NCBI GenBank assembly: GCA_949987565.1
Contig: OX465108.1
Coordinates: forward strand, 287,501-351,500
Direction: 5' to 3'
DNA from: Luidia sarsii
Taxonomy: Eukaryota; Echinodermata; Asteroidea; Paxillosida; Luidiidae
DNA length: 64,000 bases
Under the pieces are notes generated by a model. The model was not told the DNA's origin and ran no database searches. It saw nothing but the letters and a program-made list of their open reading frames with translations. A program made the translations under genes and the position numbers. Numbering within the stretch: position 1 is the first letter of the stretch; every line of letters begins with the position of its first letter. This document shows positions 1-13,345 of this stretch, piece after piece.

Positions 1-1930
1 AACCTATTGTTATTGTGCTTGCCCGCTCCAATCCCGTACCTCCTTTCAATGGCGTCTTCACCCTGACTTTTTATTTTTATTAATACGTGACGCAAGCTTT
101 TAGGCAGCCAGCCGTGCAGCCGTGATAAGCACGGCCAAATAAAAACAAACACGGCCTAATTTTAGCGTCACGCCTTACACTTTTAAGCACAAGCCGTGCA
201 GATGTATACCTTGAGAAAAATAATTATGTATCACTGATAAAAGTGATAAAATACCTTTACAGTAATATTAGCGTGTGTGTAATGTATACATAGAACCAGC
301 ACAAGCAGACAGTCGATAAAATAATCTGTTACGATCCTCCATCCCATTCACGATCAAATCACGATCCCATTCATGAACGCACAGCAGAGCACGCACTGGA
401 AGCACTATACCTGCTGTGAAAAGTTGAGTTGTGTCATGTTACACTGCAGCGCGTAGGCTGGTTTCGGCCCTACTGGTCCTGTAGTATCGCTATAGCTTCA
501 CCTACAGGCGGAAACCACACCTAGACTTGCCAACCTCGCTAACATCGCGAAGGTAAATCGTTCATAACGAAAATGCGCTACTTTCATCGTTTGTCTCCGA
601 ATGTTGTTTCCACGTAATTCAACATTATTCTCTTCGTCATTAAATTGATAGAAAGAAGAGATTCCAGGCTTCTATTTAAGAGTAAAATCGACAGATTTGG
701 ATGATGTTTACAGGGTGCGCTCGGCGGTCGAAAAATGCGAGTTTGACTTTTTTCTCCGCCGTTTTGGCTCGATCTACCGCGGCGCCGCGCGCACGGAGCG
801 ATTTTGCAAAAATAATATATTCTTTACAACTTTCGATATCTCAACAAATAAATGACAAATCCTTCTAAAAATTTCTACAATTCTAGTAAATACATTTCTT
901 ATGCAGAGTGCGTACTTCGGTTGACCGCGAAACTCGAAACATCGCTGGTACAAATGTAATAAACATTAGTTTATTGTTAGAAACAACTGTAAGGACTGGT
1001 AGAAGTCTACTAATCATTGTGCACGTGCTGAGTGCACACTGGATCGGACAGCGGTCTTGCACCACGATAAACATCAGCCTCAACGTAAACGTACATGTAC
1101 GTATGCGTGCGCAAATCACGGGGACGAGTACGATCCCAAAAGCCGTTTTTAGAGCAGATGTGTGCGGCAAATGCCTTAAATTTCGGACTCAAAACGTTTG
1201 TATTTTCAACTCATGTGAAAAAGTAAAAACAAAGGGGATTAAAATTTCACAGTTTTTGAAAAATCAAAACCGAAAAACCGTCTCCAAGGCAAAAAAAGAG
1301 GGAGAATCCTAGTTCTGACGGTTCGGGAATGACAAACGGCAACTGCATATTGGTCGGAAGATTTTGTGCACAAAATATTGGGCACCAAGGACGATGTTCC
1401 TTCTCGGATCTCCTGTCTTTCCACGTCAGGTTAAATATTCGTCATAATTATTGTTTTCATCATAATTATTTTATTTCAACAATGTTGTACATGATTATAA
1501 TTCCAAACTTGACGTTTGGAATCTTGGCACATTCATACAATCAAATTCTGCAATCGAATAATTATACGAATTCGGTAAATAATATACAATGATCAATCAA
1601 ATATTCGATTATTCAGCACCCCTAAATGGACCATCTCTGCGTTATGCAATAGGCAATGGATCACGGGTTTCTACATATGCACATTTTAATAAAAGTTCAT
1701 GTACACGGCCTGCCTTTTTTCATACACACCCTGTTCCACCAATCCTGCCTAAAAGCCTGACGTGACGTGATATTGAATTATGGAAAGTGCTCTCATGATA
1801 TGATGTGAGACATGCATTCCATCTATTTTCGGTATTTTCTTCTGTGTAATGTTCCTCTGTGGAGAGGGAGCCGCAAATCACCTTCCATCTCAGCCCGTCC
1901 CTGGGGACCATTGTCTGTGGAGCCAGTTAT

Positions 1931-2180
1931 CTGTCTCTCTCTCTGTCTCTCGATTTCTCATCTCACTGCCCCATTGCCCCACCGTCTGACTCAACTCTCT
2001 GTCTCTCTTTTTCCATCTGTCTCTCTTCCCCCTCCTCTTGTGTTCCTGCTCTCTTTGTCTGTCTCGCTCCCTTCCCCTCATCATTCCCTGTCTCCTCCAT
2101 CTCTCCTCTCTCTGCCTCCCCTCTCTCGCTTTCTATTTCCCAATCTCTCTCTCTCTCTTCCCACATATTTCTCTCACTAT
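1931..2180. repeat. CT-rich simple repeat
   Basis: An imperfect TCTC/TGTC tract of about 250 bp. It leaves opposed Ser/Leu-rich and Arg/Glu-rich open frames on the two strands, which are artefacts of the repeat. Confidence 0.9.
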
Positions 2181-3510
2181 CCACACTTGATTTCTTATCA
2201 TTTTTGCCGTTGAGAATATCATATTATGATAATATCGTTATACGACTGGTAACGGGTTGTCATCTCGTCTGCTTCGCTCCTTGCGCGAACAAAACCAGCC
2301 CGCCACAGATTGGAAAACCAGCCGCCTGCCCATGCACACACACACCTTTCCGCTCTGGCCTCTGCCTGTGTTCTGCCAATGCTGGAGATATTTCCGTCGC
2401 CAATCAAACCTGTCTCGTATGGTGTTACACACTCATGTGGATAGGAAGTAGCTTCAGCTAGCCAGATAGATAAATGAAGATATGTTGTCATTTGCTATCA
2501 AGTCACTATCCAATGAATCCAATGTCTACATCCGACCAAAATACTCCTTTTCTGAAAAGACAAACAAATGTTGTCTTCTATTCCAGAAGACTGTACAATG
2601 TAGGAGCTCGACTTTAAAACTAATTATTAACGATGTCGGGTTTGTGGTGCGCGGGAAATCGTCGTTTCCCGTCATGTTCTCGTCAGCTGGCGTGTAGCGG
2701 GCCCGAATCAAGGTACAATCGTCATGGAAATGTTGCAGAGTAGCCATGTATTTGACGCTTGCAGCTGTGTCATCAGTTGCACCCAATGTTATTGTAAAGG
2801 CTGCCATAGGCACGTCTGGGCAATGGATCTCTCAGCAGTATCTCTTTGCAGATATGGCATTAAAATAGCCGAAAGACCACCTGATTGCTTCAAACATGAA
2901 TTGTTGCATCTTAATAGTCAGAGGACATAGGGAAGGTTTTGGCAACTTTCTTCTTCTAGATCGCCTTTATGGCTGTCTGTCCTCCTTGAAAGTGCCGGCC
3001 ATGAAGTATTTCAATAAATTCTTGTGGCTTAAGTTTCACGAGAAGTAGAGGCACGAATGGCTAAATGAGTATGTGGCAAAGCCCACAATCACTTCACAGA
3101 AAGCTTGCAGCCTTAGCCACAGCCAGCGCCATATCCAGTCGAAAAAAACAAAGTTCCAAACCACGAAGTGTGCTCTTTTGTAGCCTTTTCCTCGAGTTTT
3201 AATGGACTTCACAAATGGAGCTGAAACTGGAACCAAAGTCTAAGCCGAAAAGGACGCTGGAATGATCGATGGAATTGCTTGTTTGAAACGAATGTTTATT
3301 CACATCGTGTCTGCCAGTCTTAACCCCCTCTAAACCTGAATACATTCGACAGATAAGTGACAACCATTACCCACCAAGGCACGCCTACTGATTACCAATG
3401 TGCTCTGTCATTCCCATGTACTTGCTCTGATGGAACAAATACATCAATGCAACTGTTGTCATTACCACACTACCTCTACTCTCATTACATCATGGACTCC
3501 ATTGAACTGC

Positions 3511-4050
3511 TGGGATGGGATGGGATGGGATGGGATGGGATGGGTGGGTGGGGGATTGGATGGGATGGGATGGGATGGGATGGGATGGGATGGGATGGGA
3601 TGGGATGGGATGGGATGGGATGGGATGGGGTGGGTGGGGGATTGGATGGGATGGGATGGGGTGGGTGGGGGATTGGATGGGATGGGATGGGGTGGGTGGG
3701 GGATTGGATGGGATGGGATGGGATGGGATGGGATGGGATGGGATGGGATGGGGTGGGTGGGGGATTGGATGGGATGGGATGGGATGGGATGAAATGGGAT
3801 GGGATGGGATGGGGGTGTGATGGGATGGGATGGGATGGGATGGGATGGGGTGTGATGGGATGGGCTGGGATGGGATGGGATGGGATGGGATGGGATGGGA
3901 TGGGATGGGGTGGGATGGGATGGGATGGGATGGGGTGGGTGGGGGATTGGATGGGATGGGATGGGATGGGATGGGATGGGATAGGATGGGATGGGCGGAG
4001 GGATGGGATGGGATAGGATGGGATGGGATGGGGTTGGGTGGGATGGGATG
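3511..4050. repeat. (GGGAT)n pentanucleotide array with internal longer unit
   Basis: Around 540 bp of TGGGA/GGGAT repeats on the + strand. The pentamer is interrupted several times by a larger variant containing GGTGGGTGGGGGATTGGAT, so longer blocks have been duplicated as well. Runs of three or more G recur every five bases on the same strand, a G-quadruplex-capable pattern. It creates long Gly/Trp/Asp/Met open frames on + and Pro/Ser/His frames on - that are not genes. Confidence 0.97.
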
Positions 4051-4740
4051 AGATCTATCAATTGACTTTTTGGCGTGATCACATAGCTCCCTTTAATATT
4101 TTTTTCTCGATGACATGTGTCATCTACATATATCTCGTCCTGCCCATGGCTACGTCGTGCTGGTCATAGATTGCATGGAAGACCAGCAATTTAAATGCAA
4201 AGCGATACGCGCCACTGACCTTGTCGTCCGATCTACGTCATTGAAGCCTCCTTCCGACCACGACCATCCATCCTTATATTGTTGGGTATAGTGTATGCAT
4301 TATACACACTTTCATTATTTTGAATACAGACATTGACGGTTTGTTCGTTCACGAGTACAACACACCGGCCATTGCATCTGGTAATTCTGCCCACAGCTGT
4401 AATCATAACCGTGACATGTTGAATACGATTACCTTAATGCTAATTTATTTCATTTGCTTCATTTCAATTTCGGAGGGGTGTGGTGGTGGTGATGTGCAGG
4501 GATTTCATGGGGAATTGTGCCATGTTTTGTGGGGGTGGGTTAAGGGTTTGTCCATGACAAGCACATGGATGGAGAGGTCACTTGTATGGCAGCACACCCC
4601 CAGCTTCCTATCCAGGGGTTGGATGTAACGCATGACCTGATCCTACCTCGTGCGACCATCAAGGTTGCCTAATTGATATAGCGCTGAGGTCACGCAGCTG
4701 ACATTTACACGAATCCGTATAGGACTTTTGACTTTGATTC

Positions 4741-5000
4741 ACGTGGGAAAGGGAGGGTGAGAGAGGGAGGGGGAGTGGAGAGAGAGAGGGGAGAGAGAGG
4801 TGGGGAAAGAGAGAGAAGGGGGTGGGGAGAGGTTGGGTGGAGGTGGGGAAAGAGTGGGAGAGAGAGAGGGAGGCAAAGAGGGATGGAGAGAGGTGGAGAG
4901 AGAGGGAGAGGGGTGGAGAGATAGAGGAAGTGAGAGAGAGGTGGAGAGAGATGTGGAGAGAGGTGGACAGAGAGGAGAGAGAGAGAAGGGGAGAGAGCGA
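4741..5000. repeat. GA-rich simple repeat
   Basis: An imperfect GAGAGG/GTGGAGAGA tract of about 260 bp. It yields spurious Glu/Arg-rich (+) and Ser/Leu-rich (-) open frames. Confidence 0.9.
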
Positions 5001-5711
5001 TATGGAGTGTGATGTGGACCCCACGTCGCTCATTGAATGATTGAGAGGTTGCCTTGCTCAAGAAGGGCTGTCAGTCTGTTGGTGGTGTTCGGGTAAGGTT
5101 AATTAAAAAGAGGAATATAAACTTCTTTTGGATATGGCAGACAAGCATACAGATACCTTGTTTTGAAGATGATTTGGATATGGCCGATTCACGGTGCTCC
5201 ATTAGCATGAAGTGTTTACATTGTGGCGATGCCGTACAAATAACCAAGTTGAGGAAGGAGGAGACGGTGCAAGTCTCTACGTAGTGTAACTCTGTGTCAT
5301 ATACCCCCATGAATCAAAGGTCGCTTAGAAAGACACAATACGGACATTTGAATAAGAAATAACAACAGCCCTCTGAATATAATCCACAGGAAAGGTTGTG
5401 GCCCGTACAGTACAGGTCCTCGAATTGTGTACTCGATTCGTGAATTGAAGTATTTCATGGTAGCTTAACTTTAGATTGTGTTGCTGGTCTGGGAGATTTA
5501 TTCCAGAAAGGGGCCCTTTAAAGGTTTATCCTTCGAATGGGGGATTAGATTAACTTGGATCGCTGCCAGACCTTACAGTAAGACAGCGATATATCGATCT
5601 TCCTTTCATCCAAACATGGCCTAGATAGCAATTGTTGTCTGCTAAAGTTACGGTGAACTGTCTTGGGCTATTTCAAGGGAGGGGACTCACATACATGTTT
5701 TACGCCATCTA

Positions 5712-5832
5712 AAATTGGCAAAGAACACTTCGACTGGACCGGAACTTGAACCCGAGACCTCTGGTAACGGTACTCTTCCATCTGAGTTATACAGCCCTTA
5801 GATGGTGGCCTTCCCAAATAGTCATCTAGTCT
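5712..5832 (-). repeat. tRNA-derived SINE-like copy A
   Basis: Read on the - strand, a tRNA-like head shows an A-box-like TAACTCAGATGG (complement of 5778-5789). A B-box GGGTTCAAGTTCC follows (complement of 5741-5753), and then CCGGTCCAGTCGAAGTG. The CCGGTCCAGTC stretch next to the B-box is shared with the copies at 14.3 and 31.6 kb. The degenerate acceptor-stem region and dispersed copies argue for a SINE or tRNA relic rather than a working tRNA. Confidence 0.7.
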
Positions 5833-5931
5833 TTGCCTTTTATAAGTGCCATTGTCACGGACAAGCCAAACCTTCAAGCACGTCACCGATAATGGTCGCA
5901 TCTTGTCTTTTCTTATATCAGTATCCTCCTC

Positions 5932-6085
5932 CTCATCCTCCCAATCCTCCGCTTCCTCGTCTTCTTCATCCTCCTCAACACACTTGTCGTCCTCCTCGTT
6001 CTCGTCCTCATCTCCCTCTTCATCCCCTCGTCGTCCCCCTCGTCCTCCTCGTCCTCCTCGTCCTCCTCGTCCTCCTAATCCTCAC
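5932..6085. repeat. TCC/TCG-type trinucleotide repeat
   Basis: An imperfect CCTCCT/CGTCCTC tract. It encodes Ser- or Pro/Arg-rich frames with no other coding evidence. Confidence 0.88.
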
Positions 6086-7204
6086 CTTCATCCAAGGAGA
6101 AGTGGTGAGAGTTGATGGGAAACACAGGGTCGGATGGGGTCGGGGAGAGGGGGAGATAGGTGAAGAGGGAACTTGTACTCCTCTGTCTTCTTCAACACCC
6201 CATCTTCAGGTTAACCTCCAATGACTCATTCCCTGACATTGAAATTGAAAGACGACACGCGTCTCCATTGTAGAAGTAGGAACATATCACCATCGCCTTC
6301 TCTGCCTTCCAAATGGATGAAGATAATTGAAATGAAGCAAGGTCATTTTGCCGGTGCCCTTGTAACGGTAGCAGAACCGGTGGTACATTGCCAGCCTTCC
6401 GCGTCGAGAATAATGGCTCGTATACGAACCTTTCTAGCTAAATTAAACCCGTGCATGACTCCTTGTCTTTGACCATATCACTAACCTTTGCCAACTCGTT
6501 AGACATGCATCGTTTATTGCATTTCTGCCTGTGAGGCTTACCAAAATGATGAAACACTAATATCGTTTTTAATTGCGTCTCCATCTTTTCCCTTTTATTT
6601 TGGCGGGGAACAGAAAGGTGGATTGACCATTACTTTCGATTAAATGATGATGTTATGAATGCCCCTTGGCTCCAGTGAGTGTGTAGGTCATGAAGCAGCC
6701 TGCACGTGGCTCGGACAGTTTCGGCCTGACCATCACTGCATGACCCGAATCCAATCAGTAAATCCAATCCCGGCTTGACCAAAGAGGAGGGATTATCCCT
6801 TTGAAGGGTTAGTTCAATGCCGAGAAAGAATTGGGAAGTCAGACTGAACAAACAATGAAATTAATTCGCCGTGATTGAGAATAGAATCGTCATTCAGTAG
6901 GCCATCTCGACTGTTTACTTATTGACTTCACATGTAGGACTTAGATATTGAAATACTGGGTATATTGTATATCCATCCCTATCACAGACAGAGTGAGCTT
7001 CTAACTAACGGCTTTACACCTCAAGTGGAAGGTGCTTGTGCGTTCAAACCCAAGCTCAGCTTCAAATGCCGTTCCATTCAAATCGTGTTTATTCTTTAAT
7101 TAATTCGCCAAAACCCAAGGATCCCGTCTTGTTTAGAGTTAGTAATGACACGAATCACAGAAGAAAGAAGGTTGGTCTGGGATCGTTTTAATCAATCTTC
7201 AAAA

Positions 7205-7310
7205 TGGAACAGAACAATTGACTGGATTGGGATTTGAACACTGCTCTGGTGAAAGGCTCTCAACTACCAAAGCTGTCCGGCTATCTTTGCTGGGTGGGTC
7301 AGTCCAAAGT
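7205..7310 (-). repeat. tRNA-derived SINE-like copy B (diverged)
   Basis: On the - strand a B-box-like GTGTTCAAATCCC (complement of 7229-7241) is followed by AATCCAGTCAATTG, parallel to the CCGGTCCAGTC block of the other copies. Upstream CAGCTTTGGTAGTTGAGAGC resembles an A-box region. It is more diverged than the copies at 5.7 and 14.3 kb. Confidence 0.5.
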
Positions 7311-7784
7311 CAAAGATCACAGATGATAATGTCAGCAACGATTACTACCGTTGAAACCGGCAGTCAGACAGTGTCTTGTTAATTTTCGTCACGCATACTT
7401 TGGCTCAAGTCATTTGGAAGGCAATACGGATTTAGCTTGCAGATTCCATTTATAATACAGTAAATTATGCAAGATGGGAAACTAAGCGGAACAATAGTCT
7501 GAATACATCAAAGAGGAAAGTCAGTTATGGACACTCAATGGTGTGCAGAGGCACCCAACGTCATCCAAGATGATTGACTTTGTTTAGGGTCGAAGGTCAC
7601 TGATGACTTGGTTGGAGCCCATGGATTGTAGACCCCTGCTACGCCACTCTATTGCAGGCTCAAATCCAAATGTTCTCCCCTCTGTTGCCCCACAACAACA
7701 AACAAACAAGCAACAAAAACAAAAAACAACAACAAAGAAAAACAATATTTTTTTTGCAAAAGTTTTTCCAATAAGTTGTTGCCT

Positions 7785-7850
7785 TTGCCATTGAGACAGG
7801 TCGTGCTAGGATTGAAACGTCAGGCCTTCTAACTTTTGAGATAAGTTTGT
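7785..7850 (+). repeat. GGTCCTGCTAGG-core repeat, copy 1
   Basis: Contains GGTCGTGCTAGGATTGAAAC followed by GTCAGGCC, closely matching the segments at 13.3, 31.8 and 56.3 kb. About 100 bp upstream is a possible + strand tRNA-like stretch with a GGCTCAAATCC B-box-like motif (7653-7663) and then an A-rich spacer, so this may be the body of a SINE. Confidence 0.6.
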
Positions 7851-9692
7851 AGAAGAAATGGTAATATACTTCCTCAGATAAGATTGCTCCAGTGTCGTTA
7901 ATTGCATCTGCTTCAGTTGAAATCCAAATAGCTATAATAGTCCTTCAATCCTGGATTAACCTGCGACCTCACTCCATTATCCCCTCCTTACAAATCCCTT
8001 TATTCTATCTTCCCTAGTTCACGTTACGTAACATTTCTCATCCAAGTATAAAGAGCGGCTTAGTCAACGTTTCTAAGTTCAGACCCCTGTTGTGTGTCGT
8101 ATGCATGGTGCTTTGTGAAGTGGTATTACCGTGCCGCTGTGTAAGATGTCTTTCAGAATAAGCAGACCCTACGAAGAGGAAATATGGAAAGAGTTTGGCT
8201 CTAAGAGTCACACTCATCGAAATGGAGACGTTCGTTATGTTACTGCAGACTTTCCACGTGGTTATTCCCCAATCCAAACCAAACCTTCAAGTCTTATTTT
8301 CTGCCACCATCTGGTTTTGTTTTTCAGCGGTCAAAGGTCAGACAAGCCCTGGTTCTTTCACCCGTATCGGGCCCGTCCCTACCCCCACGTGTCACTATGT
8401 CTCCATTTCATCTAGACCTATCTGGTCATAGGAGGTAATACCATGCAGATAGCCCATGGTCAGACTAAGGTCAGACTAGAAAGCCCTTACACGGATACAC
8501 CCACCCACCAGCCAAACCTTTGCCATTTTCAGCTGCCATTCATACTCGGCTGATTTTGTTCATTTCGAATCAAGCGGCCCGTGAACCCACATCTTTCGAG
8601 ACCTGGTGGAAATTTCAATATCATATTTTCACGGGAGTTCGAGTCCTTAGCTCTAATGCACGTTTCCTCTGCTGTGTTTTAATACTTTTCTCTTGTCTTG
8701 TTTTCTATTTAGGAAGAGCATGCATTTCTGGAGAGACACGCCCCTGGCTTAAGATGACGTGGGTATCGTTTGGTCTTATACCAGTGGATATTACTGTCAG
8801 TAAATAGCTGCCAGAGCAAACTACCGACCGACCCACTACATGACGATTGTGGAAATTACAATTAAGGTGCCCCTACCACTGACGACGATGCATCAAGATC
8901 GGCAGATGGCAGAACTGTGACTTTTAGAAGCGATGCCAATCTCCAACCCTCTTCAAAATCCCCCCAAAATAGAAACCAAGTGCCACGATATTTCAGTAGG
9001 TCAAGCACCAACGAAAATCCCATAGTTTCTTGACCTAAGTCTGACCCAAAGAGCTATCTCTCCAGTGCATCAGCTTCGTCGATGACCAAACACCAGCAAA
9101 CACCAAGAATACATGTACACCGGTTTCTTTGTGGAATTGATAGTTTTAAAGACCCTTCACGATTTCCACATCGCCGCTGGATTTATCCCCAAGTCACTAC
9201 CAATTCCAGCTTTATTGGCGAGTGTTGTGCACGGCAATTTTTCAAATTGTCTGCAACGGAAGAAAAGAGAATTCAAGGGCCACTTTGGGAGCACACCCCC
9301 TCCCATGCGACCCTGACGTGAGAGAGAACATCCAAGGCAATCTGCAACACTCCACGTCACGTGTCTTCTCCAGTGTCGAGTGGTCTCCAGGTCTTAGCGC
9401 GCCTCTCCGTTTTTCACCGCGGATCGGCGACATACGGAAAGATTCTGGCGTTATTAAAAAAAAAAAAACAAGAAGAGAAGGTGAAAATGTCAACAAATCG
9501 GTGGGAGATCACATTTTTGACGGCGGGGATGTCAGCGTCATCTAAGCATCATGACACGGTGTCATCGATCGTCTTAGTGTCGTCATTTTTCTCTGTGAGT
9601 GTCGTCTGGGGAGGACAGATGACCAGAGTCCTTCATTAATGGACATCGTCCGACAATAGGCTATTGTTTTGAGCAGAATGACATAGAAATGG

Positions 9693-10601
9693 ATGTATCA
9701 TGTGTGGCGTGGACTTACCTTTAGCGACGGCATGGCAGTGGTAATGGTCTCGCCAGCCAATGAACAGTCGCGCATAGACTCCACGGAGCAGCTGCTTTGC
9801 CAGCAGACGGACGAGTCGACGGCGGCGTGTGCAGGCGTGCTGGCGCCCTCATCTGACCGAAGTCCGACCCCCATCACCGCCACCGCCACCACCGCCACCA
9901 CCAGCAGCGCCGAGCCACGGCCGCCGCATGAGGCTCGTGCCGGCGAGCCGGCCATGGATTACCGTGGACGCGGAGGAGGCTGGGAGCCACTCCGCACTCA
10001 CCGTGCTGGTGAAGAGTACGAACTCCAGGCACGGGATGGGACTGGCTCAACTCCGGACTCCCCCCAAACCAGCGCTCATACAGGATTACTGGAGAGCTCG
10101 GACAAAGATGACACGCATGACGGAGTCTCGAAAGAGGAACTTTTCTTCATCAGTACCGGCGCTAGACACCAGGCTAGGGGTCAGAGTAGTGGCCCTAGTG
10201 TCAGCAGACGACCCGGCGGCGTACAAAAACGAAAACATCTCGCTGAGCCGTCCAGTGACAATCGCTTTGTCAACCTGGCCCACAGATCGGCTCTCGTGAA
10301 CGGTACCATCCCCCGGTTCACGCCGCTTCAGCTGCACCGATCGGAGCGTGTCCGTACACGCTCCTCGGTGTCGGACATGAAAGGCAACGGGGCGGCCGAG
10401 GGATCCAGCCGAAAAAGCAGCTCTAGCGGTGGGAAGAAGAAGACTCACTACAGCCATGCCAACACGGGCTATAGGCTGGGCCTTCGCAGATCCCTCTTTG
10501 AGAGGCGAAAGCAACTCAGTGATTATGCTCTCGTGATTGCAATGTTTGGAATTGTTGTCATGATTGTGGAAACAGAGCTCTCCTGGTTTTTTTACAGCAA
10601 G
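9693..10601 (+). CDS. KCNN: SK channel coding exon 1: N-terminal cytoplasmic domain and S1
   Basis: The exon encodes 303 residues from the first Met and ends in phase 0 at AAG|GTAAGC. An in-frame TAG at 9684-9686 limits the start. Two starts are possible: 9693, with a poor context (T at -3), or 9732 (residue 14), with a better context (G at -3 and +4). I prefer the second but annotate the longer form. Residues 1 to about 255 are low-complexity: Thr/Ala-rich near 60-80, then Gly/Arg- and Ser-rich stretches with basic KKK and RSS patches, as expected of a disordered cytoplasmic tail. Residues about 257-303 are strongly SK-like: [26 protein letters not shown] and ETELSW, with S1 at about 278-300. 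The exon is visibly richer in G+C and CpG than its flanks. A 5' untranslated exon further upstream is possible but not visible. Confidence 0.93.
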
Positions 10602-13285
10602 GTAAGCACCCCAATTATTTTCTCTCCTTGTAACTATCTGATCATTTCCATATTATTTTCACATATGGATTGTACATTCTAAGCCTAGTTTTGGGATGTG
10701 ATATGCGATACCCCAAATTAATTTCTCTCAAGAAAGTGTACATGTAGGCCCTACATATGCCATGTGCATGTTTCCAAACACTATTCAAATCATATCGGAG
10801 TCAATTGCTTACTACATGAACCACTTGACTGTATTCCCAGCCATGTTGACTTAGGCCCTAACCTTGCCGTGTGTTTTTCCCACCTCCCAATGGAAGGCCA
10901 TTATTGTGCTCAGGTCATTTTCCTTCATTCTTATCTATACTGGGTGGATAGGGAGAGATATATAATACATTCAACTAGTACATGAAGAACCTAATTGGTC
11001 CATAATGAATGGTGAAGTGTGCTGATGGTATTCATAATATATGCACGGGCATAATAATAAAGATCCACCTGCTTCTTAAAGGTCAACGCACGAAAGCACT
11101 GCTGTGACAGCCCCTAGTTCACCTGCTGCAAATTGACGTTATTTTTCTTGCCTTGGGGACCCCTTTTCTCTGCAAGTTGTTATGTGGCTAATTTTCTCTC
11201 TCCTCGCCACACCGTCCAGACTACAAAGCATCCTGGCAATGTCGTGGGCAGCCTGCATGAATAGGCCTATTCCATCATGGTTTTTGTATCCATGCAGTAT
11301 AGCAGGCCTCTGGTTTGCGAAGGGCTGTTAGTGTTACTGTTAGCTTCGCTCACCGCCGTGTCCAACCAACGTGTGTTATGGCGTAGCGCAGGGATTATGG
11401 TACGTAATATTACCACACACCGCCATTGCTAAAAATGGGATGATGCATAAAGCAACTGTTCGTAAGACGAGGAGGGGGGGGCTGTTTTTCTATTCACATG
11501 CATGATCGGCTGTAAGCATTTGGCAACAGCAACGTCACAGCCCCTGAACAGACTACGGCAATGACATATCCCCATATCACTGTACATATATGCACATGTA
11601 CATGCACAGTGTACTCGTACTCGTAGCTAGCTGCAATCACCAGGCATGTTGCACAATGATGAATCCAATTTACTACACGTTAGATCACGATTTGCTCAAT
11701 CTAGGCTATAGTACTGCTTACGCACTGTGGATCAATAGTACAGTGCATATTGAAATTGGCCTATGGTGGGATTTTTATTGTGTCACTATGAACCCATACA
11801 TTCATAGCTATTCAGACTGCGCATAGGACTACACACATTGTCCCTGTTTATTTTCCATCTGTAGACGCTTGGCCTTACGGAGCATGTTGACTGGCGTAGC
11901 GCACTGCATGCAGCGCCATACGAAATACCGAACGTGCCTTCACGTTGTCCAGATATTAATGACAGCGAATATGATTGGACATTACGCCCGATGGTGGGCC
12001 ACGAGGCAAAATGGCAAGGGGGAGTGAGAGAAGAGAAGAGAAATGCGTTAGTGAAAATGCCAACCCCAGTAGTGCTATGTAATCCACTGCAGGGAAAATA
12101 ACATGGGGTTGATAGCAATGGGACTAGTCATAGCGCTCAACACAAATCAAATACTACATGTTTCGCCATTCATGTGATCTGCTCAATGTTTGCATTGGCT
12201 CGTCTCTTCGGCTTTTTACATATCGTCAGTGACGTAACACCATCAATATGCAAACAACATGCGCATAAATGCAACGTCGAGAACAAAAATGGAAAACAGG
12301 GAGGGTCGGCTGGGGGAACAATTCCTTGGTGTTGACATAATATCTCATGTCAGGATCATCGTTATGTACTTAGGAGTAAAGTGTAGTCGTAGACGGGGTA
12401 GAGAGACAGGGAGACGAAACACTTGACATTTTTTATCATCAGCTCTGAGAGAGGTAGACACGACACCTTCGTATCTGTCCAAAACAGGCCCTAGGCAGAA
12501 CTCATTAGTCATATCTTGGTAGTAGTAGATGCAGATAGCAGCTGTAATGGCGTCCATCTTGGCAGCCTGTACTTAACAATGAAGCCAGCTTTTTCCATTG
12601 ATTGACAGAGTAACCGAAATCCATGTCTGATTTCACCGGCTCCTCGATAGTGCACAACAGCGCTCTTATTCCTACCTTTAAAGAAAGGACAACCTTATTT
12701 GTTTGCTTTCACCGGTTTTCATGGCTCCATGACATGTACGTAAAAACATGCCTACGCCTATTGAAACGAGAGAAACCGCAGATACGGTTGCCTGCTCATT
12801 CAATGCTAAACATAAAACCAAGGACTTCTTCAAAGACGAAAATAAAAAACAGGATATTAAACACATTCACAAGCCATAGTGTCTATCAGTCGAAATGGCT
12901 TGAATACTAAGCAGAATCTGCTTCTCCGACCATCTATATGAAGCCATGAATTGCGCGCTGCAATTTTTTTTCCAATTAACCCAAAGATAAACCCAGTCAT
13001 TGAACGTCAGTGGTGTACAAAAATCGAGCTGCCTTGAAATCTGATTAAAATGTGAAAGCAATTAGGAGAAGGGTACACCCTGTGCTAAAGGGAATATGAA
13101 ATGTTCACACACGGGCCGTGTGAAGTTCGAAGACAAATTGATGCCTATGCCATGAGAATACTGGCACCTTGTTTAATCTCGGATGACCACAGCACTTCCT
13201 TACACATTTTTGTCACTAGCTGTAAAAAAAAATATTTTGGGGCTATTTTTATAAAGGATCTCAGGTCTTTTAGATTTATATATCA

Positions 13286-13345
13286 AAGTTTCTGCCTTAG
13301 AGAAAGGTCCTGCTAGGGTCGAAGTGTCAGCTCACTTAAGCGATT
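13286..13345 (+). repeat. GGTCCTGCTAGG-core repeat, copy 2
   Basis: Carries TTTCTGCCTTAGAGAAAGG, then TCCTGCTAGGGTCGAAGTG and TCAG. It has the same order of blocks as the + copy at 31864-31910 and the reverse copy at 56262-56302. Confidence 0.65.

Larger units (their letters stand above)
1..9692. other. Upstream / 5' non-coding region of KCNN
   Basis: No exon or RNA gene is recognised on either strand. The region carries a CT tract (1931-2180), the GGGAT array (3511-4050), a GA tract (4741-5000), a TCC tract (5932-6085), tRNA-like SINE copies (5712-5832, 7205-7310) and one GGTCCTGCTAGG-core copy (7785-7850). A short CpG-dense patch lies at about 715-805. No TATA box or clear promoter can be fixed by eye, and transcription start sites of the channel gene are unknown. 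Open frames here are short or follow the simple repeats. Confidence 0.6.

Noticed and set aside
3357..4082. Open frames of over 200 codons on both strands (Gly/Trp/Asp-rich + and Pro/Ser/His-rich -)
   Set aside because: They are produced by the GGGAT pentamer array, where any repeat lacking stops stays open in several frames.
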